From positions 162,151 through 226,150 of the forward strand of contig NZ_LMDM01000048.1 in NCBI RefSeq assembly GCF_001425825.1: DNA of 64,000 nt. The letters run 5' to 3'. How positions within the stretch are numbered: position 1 is the stretch's first letter; every line of letters begins with the position of its first letter. Source of the DNA: Rhizobacter sp. Root1238 (lineage in GTDB: Bacteria > Pseudomonadota > Gammaproteobacteria > Burkholderiales > Burkholderiaceae_C). Made by a program: the position numbers and the translations under genes. Positions 9,297-18,260 of the stretch are shown piece after piece. A model generated the notes under the pieces. It saw only the letters and a program-made list of their open reading frames with translations. It searched no databases and was not told where the DNA came from.

Positions 9297-10495
9297 GCGC
9301 TCATCCTCGCCACGGCGGCGCGGGCGACGCGTCGCGCCTCGGCGTCGAGCGCGATCAATCCGTCGAGCGAGCGGCAGGCATCGTGTTCAGGGCTCATGGC
9401 GTCGAGGGTGCTGACATTGACGCTGTGAATCTGATCGAAGCGGATGGTTCCTGCCAGAAACGATGCGACACCGATCTCGTTGGCCGCGTTGAGGATCGCG
9501 GTGCTGCCCTCGGGCCCGCGCAGCGTGTCCCATGCGAGTTTCAGGCCAGGGTAGCGCACGAAATCGGCTTCTTCGAAACTGAGCGCCGACATCTTCAGGA
9601 AATCGAGCTGCGACGCGCCCGACTCGACGCGCTCGGGGAACGACAGGCTGTAGGCGATCGGCACCCGCATGTCGGGCGTGCCGAGCTGGGCCAGCACCGA
9701 GTTGTCGCGCAGCACCACCATCGAATGGATGACGCTCTGCGGGTGCAGCACGACGCGGATCTGCTGCGGCGCGAGGTCGAACAGCCAGCGCGCCTCGATG
9801 ACCTCGAGCGCCTTGTTCATCATCGTCGCCGAGTCGACCGAGATCTTGCGGCCCATCACCCAGTTGGGGTGCGCGCAGGCCTGGTCGGGCGTGACGTCGC
9901 GCAGCGTGGCCGGGTCGCGGGTGCGGAACGGGCCGCCCGAGGCGGTGAGCAGCAGGTGGTCGATGCGGGCCGGCCAGGTGCTGCGGTCTTCGGGCAGGCA
10001 CTGGAAGATCGCCGAATGCTCGCTGTCGACCGGCAGCAGCGTGGCGCCGCCGGCCCGCACGGCGTCCATGAAGAACGCCCCGCCGACGACCAGCGCCTCC
10101 TTGTTGGCCAGCAGCAGCCGCTTGCCGGCGCGCGCCGCAGCCAGGCACGACGGCAGCCCGGCGGCACCGACGATCGCCGCCATCACGCTGTCGACCTCGG
10201 GGTGGGCGGCGACCTCGTCCAGCGCGGCCGCGCCCTCGAGCACCTCGGTGGCGGCGCCGGCCTCGCGCAGCGCGGCGCGCAGGCGCTTCGCGTGCGCGGC
10301 GTCGGTCATCACCGCGAAGCGCGGCTTCCATTGCAGGCACTGCGCGAGCAGCTCGTCGCTGCGGCTGTGTGCCGACAGCGCGAACACCTCGAAGCGACCG
10401 GGGTGGCGCGCCAGCACGTCGAGCGTGCTGGTGCCGATGCTGCCGGTGGAGCCAAGGATGCACACCCGTTGGCGGGGAGACGAGACTTCTGACAT
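9293..10495 (-). CDS. dxr: 1-deoxy-D-xylulose 5-phosphate reductoisomerase
   Basis: Second step of the MEP isoprenoid pathway, making 2-C-methylerythritol 4-phosphate with NADPH. The 400 residues are the usual length. The NADPH-binding loop GSTGSIG is at residues 15-21. LLANKEALVVGG and DSEHSAIFQ give metal and substrate ligands, and LTASGGPFR and HPNWVMGRKISVDSATMMNK are the signature segments around the active site. ispG, later in the same pathway, is also in this window near 35 kb. cdsA lies 69 nt upstream and rseP overlaps the stop. Confidence 0.96.
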   Translation of the reverse strand: MSEVSSPRQRVCILGSTGSIGTSTLDVLARHPGRFEVFALSAHSRSDELLAQCLQWKPRFAVMTDAAHAKRLRAALREAGAATEVLEGAAALDEVAAHPEVDSVMAAIVGAAGLPSCLAAARAGKRLLLANKEALVVGGAFFMDAVRAGGATLLPVDSEHSAIFQCLPEDRSTWPARIDHLLLTASGGPFRTRDPATLRDVTPDQACAHPNWVMGRKISVDSATMMNKALEVIEARWLFDLAPQQIRVVLHPQSVIHSMVVLRDNSVLAQLGTPDMRVPIAYSLSFPERVESGASQLDFLKMSALSFEEADFVRYPGLKLAWDTLRGPEGSTAILNAANEIGVASFLAGTIRFDQIHSVNVSTLDAMSPEHDACRSLDGLIALDAEARRVARAAVARMSA

Positions 10496-10564
10496 CGGTG
10501 GGCCTGGCTGGAAAGGTGACGTGGCGCCGGGGGTGCGGCCGGGGCGGGCTGCTGGTGCGGACAG

Positions 10565-11401
10565 CTACAGCGAGCTGAGCGCCATCGCGATCGGGAACAC
10601 CGGCAACAGCGCGTCGACGCGGTCGAGCACGCCGCCATGGCCCGGCAACAGGCCGCTGCTGTCCTTCGCGCCGGCCGCGCGCTTGACCAGCGACTCGACC
10701 AGATCGCCGACCACGCTCATCGCCGACAGGAACACCAGCGACAACACCAGGCCGATGACCCCGAAGCGCTGCAACAACAGCGTGTAGAGGCTGGCCGAAT
10801 CGGGCTGGATCGAGCGGTCGAGCGCAATCCACGCGCCGGCCAGCACCAGCACGCCGAGCATGCCGCTCCAGACGCCTTCCCAGCTCTTGCCGGGGCTGAT
10901 GGCCAGAGCGAGCTTTCGGCGGCCGAAGGCCTTGCCCCCGAAATAGGCGGCGATGTCGGCGGCCCACACCAGGCACAGCACCGACAGCAGGTAGTTGACG
11001 CCGATGGTCTTGGCGCTCGCGAGTGCGAGCCACGCCGTCCACAGCGCGGCGAAGCCCAGGACCCAGCGGGCCACGGTCGGCAGTTGCGGCCAGGCCGACG
11101 GTCCGACCCGCAGCGCCAGCGCGCCGCCCAGCACCCACACCGCGAATGCCAGCCACCAGGCCGGGCTCGCGCCCGGGTGCACCCAGCCGGCCGCCATCGC
11201 ACCGGCACAGGCGGCGGCCAGCAGCACGCCGAAGCCGATCGCGAGCGCCGACCCGGCCGCATTCAGGCGCGCCCATTCCCAGCCGGCCGCACCGATCATC
11301 AGCAGCGTGATCAACGCGAACGGCCAGGCCATCGGCGCGAACATCGCCGGCAGCAGGATGATCAACAGCACGACGGCCGTGATGACGCGTTGCTTCAGCA
11401 C
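10565..11401 (-). CDS. cdsA: Phosphatidate cytidylyltransferase
   Basis: Integral membrane enzyme making CDP-diacylglycerol from CTP and phosphatidate, the branch point to all phospholipids. The GTG at 11401 (protein start of the type MLKQRVITA) lies 2 nt after the uppS stop and gives 278 residues. The longer open frame upstream is the uppS gene in another frame. About eight hydrophobic segments are visible. The C-terminal signature is present: SVVGDLVESLVKR, then KDSSGLLPGHGG and LDRVDALL. Confidence 0.93.
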   Translation of the reverse strand: MLKQRVITAVVLLIILLPAMFAPMAWPFALITLLMIGAAGWEWARLNAAGSALAIGFGVLLAAACAGAMAAGWVHPGASPAWWLAFAVWVLGGALALRVGPSAWPQLPTVARWVLGFAALWTAWLALASAKTIGVNYLLSVLCLVWAADIAAYFGGKAFGRRKLALAISPGKSWEGVWSGMLGVLVLAGAWIALDRSIQPDSASLYTLLLQRFGVIGLVLSLVFLSAMSVVGDLVESLVKRAAGAKDSSGLLPGHGGVLDRVDALLPVFPIAMALSSL

Positions 11402-11403
11402 GT

Positions 11404-12180
11404 TCAGGCCCCGGCCTCGGCCGCCACGTCGGCACTGTTCACGCGGCCGAAACGGCGGTCGCGGCTCGCGTAGTCGGCCAGCGCGGCATCGAGCTGCGCG
11501 ACGCCGAATTCCGGCCACAGGCAGTCGCTGAACACCAGCTCGGAATACGCCACCTGCCACAGCAGGAAGTTGCTGATGCGCACCTCGCCGCCGGTGCGGA
11601 TGAACAGGTCGGGATCGGGCGCGAAATTCATCGCCATGTAGCTGCCGAGCTTCGCCTCGTCGAGCTCGTGCGCCGGCACGCCGGCCGCGATGGCCTGCTG
11701 GCAGGCCTGCACGATGTCCCAGCGGCCGCCATAGTTGAACGCGACCGACAGCGTGATGCGCCGGTTGTCGGCGGTGGTGCGCTCGGCCTCGTCCCAGGCG
11801 GCACGCACCTTGTCGGACACCTGCGAGCGGTCGCCGACGATGCGGATGCGCACGCCCTCGCCGGCCAGCTTGGCCAGGTACTTCGACACCGCGACCAGCA
11901 CCAGGCTCATCAGCCCCGACACCTCTTCGGTCGGGCGCTTCCAGTTCTCGGACGAGAACGCGAACACGGTGAGGTACTCGATGCCGCGGTCGGCGCAGGC
12001 CTCGACGGTGCGCACCAGCGCATCGACGCCCTGCTTGTGGCCGAAGAAGCGCGGCATCAGCCGCTTCTTGGCCCAGCGGCCGTTGCCGTCCATCACGATC
12101 GCGACGTGGCGCGGGACGCGGGGAGCGGCTTCCACGGCAGGCGCTCTGGAGAAAAGCGAAGAAACGATGCTGGTGTTCAT
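11404..12180 (-). CDS. uppS: Isoprenyl transferase (undecaprenyl diphosphate synthase)
   Basis: cis-Prenyltransferase extending farnesyl diphosphate to the undecaprenyl carrier used for peptidoglycan and O-antigen. The ATG at 12180 gives 258 residues; a GTG two codons earlier is possible. The P-loop-like HVAIVMDGNGRWAKKR lies near residues 25-40 with the catalytic Asp, and GVDALVRTVEACADRGI and TVFAFSSENWKRP follow. The C-terminal RTGGEVRISNFLLWQVAYSE completes the family signature. It has a short non-conserved N-terminal tail of about 20 residues. Confidence 0.95.
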   Translation of the reverse strand: MNTSIVSSLFSRAPAVEAAPRVPRHVAIVMDGNGRWAKKRLMPRFFGHKQGVDALVRTVEACADRGIEYLTVFAFSSENWKRPTEEVSGLMSLVLVAVSKYLAKLAGEGVRIRIVGDRSQVSDKVRAAWDEAERTTADNRRITLSVAFNYGGRWDIVQACQQAIAAGVPAHELDEAKLGSYMAMNFAPDPDLFIRTGGEVRISNFLLWQVAYSELVFSDCLWPEFGVAQLDAALADYASRDRRFGRVNSADVAAEAGA

Positions 12181-12190
12181 GGCCACGTCG

Positions 12191-12751
12191 TCAGACGGCC
12201 ATGATCTCCGCTTCTTTGCCGGCGATCAGCCGATCGATCTCGGCGATCGTGCGGTCGGTCAGCTTCTGCACCTCGTCGAGCGAGCGGCGCTCGTCGTCTT
12301 CGGTGATCTCCTTGTCCTTCAGCAGCTTCTTCGCGTGCTCGTTGGCATCGCGGCGCAGGTTGCGGGTCGCGATCTTCGCGTCCTCGCCGGCGTTGCGCAC
12401 GACCTTGGTCAGGTCGCGACGGCGCTCTTCGGTCAGCGCGGGCATCGGCACGCGCAGCAGGTCGCCCTGCGACGACGGGTTCAGCCCCAGGTCGGACTCG
12501 CGGATGGCCTTCTCGATCTTCGCGCCCATGCCCTTTTCCCAGGGCTGCACGGTGATCGTGCGCGCGTCGAGCAGGGTCACGTTGGCGACCTGGCTGATCG
12601 GCAGCATCGAACCGTAGTAGTCGACCTGCACCTGGTCGAGCAGGCCGGGGTGGGCCCGGCCGGTGCGGATCTTCTGCAGTTCGCCCTTGAACGATTCGAT
12701 CGTCCGGCCCATCTTCTGCTCGGCCGTCTTCTTGATGTCGGCGATGCTCAT
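12191..12751 (-). CDS. frr: Ribosome recycling factor
   Basis: Works with EF-G to split post-termination ribosomes. It has 186 residues against 185 in E. coli. Conserved stretches are visible throughout: the N-terminal three-helix part ([19 protein letters not shown]), then [13 protein letters not shown], the domain II loop VQPWEKGM, and IREDLGLNP-type sequence (here [14 protein letters not shown]). The C-terminal helix holds [20 protein letters not shown]. It lies between pyrH (18 nt) and uppS (10 nt) in the conserved rpsB-tsf-pyrH-frr order. Confidence 0.97.
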   Translation of the reverse strand: MSIADIKKTAEQKMGRTIESFKGELQKIRTGRAHPGLLDQVQVDYYGSMLPISQVANVTLLDARTITVQPWEKGMGAKIEKAIRESDLGLNPSSQGDLLRVPMPALTEERRRDLTKVVRNAGEDAKIATRNLRRDANEHAKKLLKDKEITEDDERRSLDEVQKLTDRTIAEIDRLIAGKEAEIMAV

Positions 12752-12769
12752 GTCGGTTTCCTCACACGC

Positions 12770-13480
12770 TCACACGTGGACGAGGGTGCCCTCGTCCTCA
12801 CCCATCACCACCCGCTTCAGCGCGCCGGCCTTGAAGATGCTGAACACCTTGATCGGCAACTTCTGGTCGCGGCACAGCGCGAAGGCCGTGGCATCCAGCA
12901 CCTGCAGGTTGCGGGTGATGGCCTCATCGAAACTGATCTGACTGTAGCGCGTTGCGCTCGGGTCCTTCTTGGGGTCGGCACTGTAGACGCCATCGACCTT
13001 GGTCGCCTTCAGCACGATCTCGGCGCCCATCTCGGCACCGCGCAGCGCAGCGGCCGTGTCGGTCGTGAAGAACGGGTTGCCGGTGCCGGCCGCGAAGATC
13101 ACGACCTTGCCTTCCTCGAGGTACTGCAGCGCCTTCGGCCGCACGTACGGCTCGACGACCTGCTCGATGCTGATGGCCGACATCACGCGGGCGGTCATGC
13201 CTTCCTGGCGCATCGTGTCGGCCAGCGCCAGCGAGTTCATCACGGTGGCCAGCATGCCCATGTAGTCGGCGGTCGCTCGGTCCATGCCGACCGAGCCGCC
13301 GGCCACGCCGCGGAAGATGTTGCCACCGCCGATCACGACGGCGACCTCGCAGCCGAGCTGCGTCACCTCTTGCACCTCGCGCACCATGCGGACGATGGTG
13401 GCCCGGTTGATCCCGTAGGCGTCGTCGCCCATCAGGGCCTCGCCCGAGAGCTTGAGCAGGATGCGCTTGTACGCCGGCAT
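12770..13480 (-). CDS. pyrH: UMP kinase
   Basis: Hexameric amino-acid-kinase-fold enzyme phosphorylating UMP to UDP in pyrimidine nucleotide synthesis. The ATG at 13480 ([18 protein letters not shown]) gives 236 residues, as in the family. Upstream in-frame codons have no conserved sequence. Visible motifs are [11 protein letters not shown] near 55-65, the [11 protein letters not shown] helix, [19 protein letters not shown] for ATP binding and [10 protein letters not shown] in the C-terminal half. It is separated from tsf by 99 nt and from frr by 18 nt. Confidence 0.97.
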   Translation of the reverse strand: MPAYKRILLKLSGEALMGDDAYGINRATIVRMVREVQEVTQLGCEVAVVIGGGNIFRGVAGGSVGMDRATADYMGMLATVMNSLALADTMRQEGMTARVMSAISIEQVVEPYVRPKALQYLEEGKVVIFAAGTGNPFFTTDTAAALRGAEMGAEIVLKATKVDGVYSADPKKDPSATRYSQISFDEAITRNLQVLDATAFALCRDQKLPIKVFSIFKAGALKRVVMGEDEGTLVHV

Positions 13481-13579
13481 GCGATTTTCTCCCCGTGTTG
13501 CCCAGGCCTTGCGGCGCTGAAGTCTAACCACCGCGGCGGGAGGCCTCGTGAGCCCCCTGCCGCGTCATGCACCAGGCGT

Positions 13580-14497
13580 TCAGCCGCCCTTGGCAGCAGC
13601 GACCTGCGCCGCCACTTCGGCCGCAAAGTCGTCGACCTTCTTCTCGATGCCTTCGCCGACGACGTACAGCGTGAAGCCCTTGACCGCGGTGTTCGCGCCC
13701 TTGAGCATCTGCTCGACGGTCTGCTTGTCGTTCTTGACGAAGGTCTGGTTCAGCAGGCTGACTTCCTTCAGGAACTTCTGCACCGAGCCTTCGATGCGCT
13801 TCGCGACGATCTCGGCCGACTGCACCGGCTTGCCGGCGGCTTCAGCGGCCTTCGCGTCTTCGGCAGCCTTGCCGGCGGCCACGGCGCGTTCCTTCTCGAT
13901 CAGCTCGGCGGGCACTTCCGACGACGCCAGCGACACCGGCTTCATTGCGGCGATGTGCATCGCGACGTCCTTGGCGGCGGTCTCGTCGCCTTCGAACTCG
14001 ACCAGCACGCCGATGCGGGTGCCGTGCAGGTAGCTTGCGAGCTTGGCGCCTTCATAGCGCTTGAAGCGGCGGATCGTCATGTTCTCGCCGATGGTGCCGA
14101 TCAGGCCCTTGCGGACGTCGTCGAGCGTCGGGCCGTAGCCGTCCTGCGCGTACGGCAGCGCCGCCAGCGCGGCCAGGTCGGCCGGGTTCTTCTCGGCGGC
14201 CAGCTGCGAGCAGGCCTTCGCGAAGTTCAGGAACATGTCGTTCTTCGAGGTGAAGTCGGTTTCGCAGTTGACTTCGACCAGCGCACCGGCGCTGCCGACG
14301 ACGGCCGCGGTGACCACGCCTTCGGCGGTGATGCGCGAAGCGGCCTTGCCGGCCTTGCTGCCCAGCTTGACGCGCAGCAGTTCTTCGGCCTTTTCCATGT
14401 CGCCGCCGGCTTCGGTCAGCGCCTTCTTGCATTCCATCATCGGGGCGTCGGTCTTCGCGCGCAGTTCGCCGACCATGCTTGCAGTGATTGCAGCCAT
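13580..14497 (-). CDS. tsf: Elongation factor Ts
   Basis: Guanine nucleotide exchange factor for EF-Tu. The protein has 305 residues, close to the betaproteobacterial norm of about 290-310. The N-terminal UBA-like domain carries [19 protein letters not shown], and the core domain begins with [20 protein letters not shown]. Other family stretches are [26 protein letters not shown] and [24 protein letters not shown]. The C-terminus has the usual coiled-coil portion. It is separated from rpsB by 123 nt that hold a hairpin with a T-run. Confidence 0.96.
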   Translation of the reverse strand: MAAITASMVGELRAKTDAPMMECKKALTEAGGDMEKAEELLRVKLGSKAGKAASRITAEGVVTAAVVGSAGALVEVNCETDFTSKNDMFLNFAKACSQLAAEKNPADLAALAALPYAQDGYGPTLDDVRKGLIGTIGENMTIRRFKRYEGAKLASYLHGTRIGVLVEFEGDETAAKDVAMHIAAMKPVSLASSEVPAELIEKERAVAAGKAAEDAKAAEAAGKPVQSAEIVAKRIEGSVQKFLKEVSLLNQTFVKNDKQTVEQMLKGANTAVKGFTLYVVGEGIEKKVDDFAAEVAAQVAAAKGG

Positions 14498-14559
14498 CTT
14501 GAATCTCCGTTTGCTGGGACGCCCCGCCGAAGGCCGGGCGCCTGAATCATCTCGGGTGG

Positions 14560-14585
14560 AAAAAAAGGGGCTGCGAAGCCCCTTT
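14560..14585 (-). terminator. Intrinsic terminator or attenuator between rpsB and tsf
   Basis: Read on the minus strand, a stem GGGGCTTCGCAGCCCC with a small loop is followed at once by seven T residues. This is the classic shape of an intrinsic terminator. It lies inside the rpsB-tsf operon, 36 nt after the rpsB stop, so partial read-through (attenuation) is the natural reading. It would give more S2 than EF-Ts transcript; this is inference from position. Confidence 0.75.
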
Positions 14586-14620
14586 GTGTGCTCGCCTTTC
14601 AGCGGGCGGGGGCGTCGCGA

Positions 14621-15367
14621 TCAGGCGTTTTCGCTGACTTCCACGAACTCGTCGCCTTCGGCCGACACGGCTTGCACCACCTCATTGGTGGCATTGGCCT
14701 TGCCGTCGAGGATGGCGTCGGCCACCGCCTTGGCGTACAGCGCCACGGCCTTCGACGAGTCGTCGTTGCCCGGGATCACGTAGTCGATGCCTTCGGGCGA
14801 GTGGTTCGAGTCGACGATGCCGATGACCGGGATGCCGAGCTTCTTGGCTTCGGCAACGGCGATCTTGTGGTAGCCGACGTCGATCACGAACATCGCATCG
14901 GGCAGCGCGTTCATGTCCTGGATGCCGCCGATGTCCTTCTCGAGCTTGGCCAGGTCGCGCTGGAACATCAGCGCTTCCTTCTTGATGCGGATTTCGGTGC
15001 CGGCCTCGATCTGGGCCTGCATGTCCTTCAGCTTCTTCAGCGAGCCCTTGACCGTCTTGAAGTTGGTCATCATGCCGCCCAGCCAGCGCTGGTCGACATA
15101 GGGCATGCCGGCGCGGCGGGCTTCCATCGCGATGACTTCGCGGGCCTGGCGCTTGGTGCCGATCATCAGGATGGTGCCGCGGCGTGCTGCCAGCTGGCGG
15201 ATGAACTTCATCGCGTCGTTGAAGAGCGGCTGCGTCTTCTCGAGGTTGATGATGTGGATCTTGTTGCGATGGCCGTAGATGTACGGTGCCATCTTCGGGT
15301 TCCAGAAGCGGGTTTGGTGGCCGAAATGGACGCCGGCTTCCAGCATCTCACGCATGGTGATGGTCAT
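14621..15367 (-). CDS. rpsB: 30S ribosomal protein S2
   Basis: Structural protein of the small subunit. The start at 15367 ([18 protein letters not shown]) is the family start; the open frame upstream is leader sequence. The 248 residues match the family. Typical segments are [30 protein letters not shown]-type sequence (here [14 protein letters not shown]), [30 protein letters not shown] and [20 protein letters not shown]. It is the first gene of the large minus-strand cluster running to position 181. Confidence 0.98.
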   Translation of the reverse strand: MTITMREMLEAGVHFGHQTRFWNPKMAPYIYGHRNKIHIINLEKTQPLFNDAMKFIRQLAARRGTILMIGTKRQAREVIAMEARRAGMPYVDQRWLGGMMTNFKTVKGSLKKLKDMQAQIEAGTEIRIKKEALMFQRDLAKLEKDIGGIQDMNALPDAMFVIDVGYHKIAVAEAKKLGIPVIGIVDSNHSPEGIDYVIPGNDDSSKAVALYAKAVADAILDGKANATNEVVQAVSAEGDEFVEVSENA

Positions 15368-15561
15368 GTGAACTCCAAAGGTTGGTTCTAGAATCCGACT
15401 CGAATTGCAAGGTCCCGTCACTCTGTGACAACAGCCTTCGCAACACCTTTCAACAGCCGGATTCGCGATTTGTTTTCTGCTGCACCCTTTTGCTCTTTCA
15501 AAGAGATCAAGAGTGCATTCAGATAAACCCGTAGAGTGTAGCACGGCCTCCTCCCCTCCCC
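15368..15561. promoter_or_regulatory. Divergent leader/promoter region between rpsB and the amidase gene
   Basis: The region of 194 nt must hold the rpsB promoter (minus) and the amidase promoter (plus). On the minus strand a -10-like TACACT lies at 15535-15540; initiation there would leave a leader of about 160 nt before rpsB. That leader contains a perfect small hairpin, GTCAC-TCT-GTGAC, at 15417-15429. In other proteobacteria S2 represses its own leader, so an autogenous RNA site is plausible here. No clear -35 box is seen on either strand. Confidence 0.4.
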
Positions 15562-16914
15562 ATGCCTCCTGACCTCTCCGCTGCCGTCAGCGACATCCAG
15601 CAGCGTCGCTCGACCGCCGTCGGCGCCCTCGCGCTCAGCCAGGCCGCGGCCGACCTGCCCGTCAACCGGCACACCTTCATCCGACGTTTCGCCGGCGCGC
15701 AGGCCGTGGCGGCCGGCATCGACGCGCAGGCCGCTGCCGGCCTGCCGCTGCCGCCGCTCGCGGGCCTGGCCGTCAGCGTCAAGGACTTGTTCGATGTCGC
15801 TGGCCATCCGACAACCGGCGGCTCGCGCGCGCTGGCCGAGGCACAACCCGCCACGCGCGATTGCACCGCCGTATCGCGCTTGCGCGCCGCCGGCGCCGCG
15901 CTGGTCGGCCACACCAACCTGACCGAGTTCGCGTTCTCCGGCGTTGGCATCAACCCGCACCACGGCACGCCGCTGAATGCCGCCACCGTCGCGCTCGATG
16001 CGCAGCCGCGCATTCCCGGCGGCTCGACCTCCGGTGGCGCGACCTCGGTCGCGAGCGGCGCCGCGTGGGCCGCGCTCGGCTCCGACACCGGCGGCTCGAT
16101 CCGCATCCCGGCCGCACTGCAAGGGCTGGTCGGCTTCAAGAACACCGCGCGGCTGACGCCACTCGACGGCGCGATCCCGCTGTCGACCTCGCTCGACACC
16201 GCCAGTGCGATCACCCGCTCGGTGCGCGATGCGGTGCTGCTGCACGAGATCCTGTCGGCACGCCGCGTCGTGCTGGCGCAGCGGCCGGTCTCCGCGCTGA
16301 CGCTCGCGGTGCCCGGTGGCGCCTTCCTCGACGGCCTCGACACCGCGGTCGCATCGGCCTTCGAGCGCAGCCTGGCCGTCCTGAGCCGCGCCGGTGCCCG
16401 CCTGCACGAGATCGCGCTGCCCGAGGTCGACGAACTGGCCGCGATCAACGCCGCCGGCGGCCTGCCCGCTGCCGAGAGCTGGGCCTGGCACCGGTCGCTG
16501 CTGGCCACCCGCGAGGCCGACTACGACCCACGCGTCGCGCTGCGCATCCGCCGCGGCGAACGCATGAGCGCCGCGGACTACATCGCCGTGCTGAACGCCC
16601 GTGCCGGCTGGATCGCCCGCATGACGCCGCGCCTCGCGCCATTCGACGCGCTGCTGAGCCCCACCGTGCCGATGCTCGCGCCCCCGGTGGCCGACCTGGC
16701 CGGCGACGACGCCTTCTTCGCGACCAACGCGCGCCTGCTGCGCAACCCGTCGGTGGTCAACATGCTCGACGGCTGCGCGCTGTCGCTGCCCTGCCAGCGC
16801 GCCGGCGAGATGCCGGTCGGCCTGATGGTGTGGAGCAGCGCGTTGCGCGACGACACGGTGCTCGACGCCTCGCTCGCGATCGAGCGCGCACTGCAAGACG
16901 CGGAGGCCGCCTGA
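15562..16914 (+). CDS. Amidase signature family hydrolase
   Basis: Amidase of the amidase-signature superfamily, 450 residues, probably cytoplasmic. The Ser-cisSer-Lys triad can be placed: Lys in [11 protein letters not shown] (near residue 74), the glycine/serine motif [11 protein letters not shown] (near 153-163) and the nucleophile region [14 protein letters not shown] (near 173-186). The substrate is not readable; the family includes GatA, aryl-amidases and amino-acid amidases. Its stop overlaps by one base the start of the D-amino-acid dehydrogenase gene, which favours a nitrogen-scavenging role. No Shine-Dalgarno stands before the ATG; the preceding 20 nt are pyrimidine-rich. Confidence 0.88.
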   Translation: MPPDLSAAVSDIQQRRSTAVGALALSQAAADLPVNRHTFIRRFAGAQAVAAGIDAQAAAGLPLPPLAGLAVSVKDLFDVAGHPTTGGSRALAEAQPATRDCTAVSRLRAAGAALVGHTNLTEFAFSGVGINPHHGTPLNAATVALDAQPRIPGGSTSGGATSVASGAAWAALGSDTGGSIRIPAALQGLVGFKNTARLTPLDGAIPLSTSLDTASAITRSVRDAVLLHEILSARRVVLAQRPVSALTLAVPGGAFLDGLDTAVASAFERSLAVLSRAGARLHEIALPEVDELAAINAAGGLPAAESWAWHRSLLATREADYDPRVALRIRRGERMSAADYIAVLNARAGWIARMTPRLAPFDALLSPTVPMLAPPVADLAGDDAFFATNARLLRNPSVVNMLDGCALSLPCQRAGEMPVGLMVWSSALRDDTVLDASLAIERALQDAEAA

Positions 16915-18251
16915 TGCGCGTCGCCGTGATCGGCGCCGGCATCGTCGGTGTCACGTCCGCCTACGAACTGGCCGCCGACGGCCACGACGTGACGGTGTTC
17001 GAACGCCGCGGCAGCGTGGCCGCGGAAACCAGCTTCGCGAATGCCGGCGTGATCGCGCCCGGCTACGTGACGCCGTGGGCCGCACCGGGCATGCCGGGCA
17101 AGGTGTTGCGCCACCTGTTCAGCGCGCATTCGCCGGTGCGCGTGAACCCGGCGCTCGACCTCGCGACGCTCGGCTGGATCTGGCGCTGGTGGCGTGCCAG
17201 CAGCCTGCACAGCTTTCGCGCCAACCGCGCGCGCATGCAGCGGCTGGCGTTGTTCAGCCGCGACCGGCTGCACAAGCTGACGGCCACGCTGCAGCTCGAG
17301 TACGAGCGCACCGACGGCTGCCTGGTGCTGTGGCGCGGCGCGCGCGACGCAGCCCACGCGCAGGCCGGCATCGCGATGCTGCACGACCTGGGCATCCGCT
17401 TCGAGACGCTCGATGCCGCGCAATGCCGCCGCGTCGAGCCCGGCCTGAACCCCGACACGCCGCTGCACGGCGGGCTGTACCTGCCGCAGGACGAAGTCGG
17501 CAACTGCCGCCAGTTCGCCGGGCTGATGCGTGCCGAAGCGCAACGGCTGGGCGCGCGCTTCAACTTCCATTCCACCGTCAGCCGCATCGAGCCGGGGCTG
17601 CGGCCGCAGCTCACGCACCTGCAGCTGTCGGCCGACGAATCGACGCTCGCGACGCCGAACAGCGACAGCGGCCGCCGCAGCGCGCCGCCGGCCATCGCCG
17701 AACCGCAGACGCAGACCTTCGACGCGATCGTCGTGTGTGCCGCGATGGGCGCGCCGCAGCTGCTGTCGCCGCACGGCCTGCGCCTGCCGCTCGCGCCGGT
17801 CTACGGCTACTCGGTGACGGCGCCGCTGCGCCACCATGAAGCGCACCCCGATGTCGGTCCGCGCTCGGCCTTGATGGACGAGCGCTTCAAGGTCGCCGTG
17901 ACGCGCATGGGTGCCCGCGTGCGGGTGGCCGGCAGCGCCGAGTTGGGCGGCTCGCCGCAGGCCTGGAACAAGGGCTCGCTCGACACCTTGTACAAGGTGC
18001 TGAACGACTGGTTCCCGGGCGCGGCGCGCATGAGCCAGGCGCAGCGCTGGAAAGGCGCGCGGCCGATGCTGCCCGACGGGCCGCCGGTGCTGGGCGCCAG
18101 CGGGCTCGCCGGCATCTGGCTGAACCTCGGCCACGGCTCCAGCGGCTGGGCGCTGGCCTGCGGCTCGGCCCGCGTGCTGGCCGACCAGGTCGCGCAACGC
18201 GCACCGGCGATCGACGTCGACGGGCTGGGCATCGAGCGCCTGCGGCGCTGA
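16914..18251 (+). CDS. dadA: D-amino-acid dehydrogenase, FAD-dependent
   Basis: Membrane-associated flavoenzyme oxidising D-amino acids to 2-oxo acids and ammonia. The protein has 445 residues. The FAD-binding Rossmann motif is at the extreme N-terminus (VIGAGIVGVTSAYELA, ending in an acidic residue at FER near 31). The family segments FANAGVIAPGYVTPWAAPG (about 42-60) and a C-terminal GHGSSGWALACGSA are present. The start codon shares one base with the amidase stop (TGATG), so the two are translationally coupled. An inserted Ser/Pro-rich stretch near residues 240-265 (SGRRSAPPAIAEPQTQ) departs from the core fold and is probably a surface loop. Confidence 0.88.
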   Translation: MRVAVIGAGIVGVTSAYELAADGHDVTVFERRGSVAAETSFANAGVIAPGYVTPWAAPGMPGKVLRHLFSAHSPVRVNPALDLATLGWIWRWWRASSLHSFRANRARMQRLALFSRDRLHKLTATLQLEYERTDGCLVLWRGARDAAHAQAGIAMLHDLGIRFETLDAAQCRRVEPGLNPDTPLHGGLYLPQDEVGNCRQFAGLMRAEAQRLGARFNFHSTVSRIEPGLRPQLTHLQLSADESTLATPNSDSGRRSAPPAIAEPQTQTFDAIVVCAAMGAPQLLSPHGLRLPLAPVYGYSVTAPLRHHEAHPDVGPRSALMDERFKVAVTRMGARVRVAGSAELGGSPQAWNKGSLDTLYKVLNDWFPGAARMSQAQRWKGARPMLPDGPPVLGASGLAGIWLNLGHGSSGWALACGSARVLADQVAQRAPAIDVDGLGIERLRR

Positions 18252-18260
18252 GTGGTCGTG

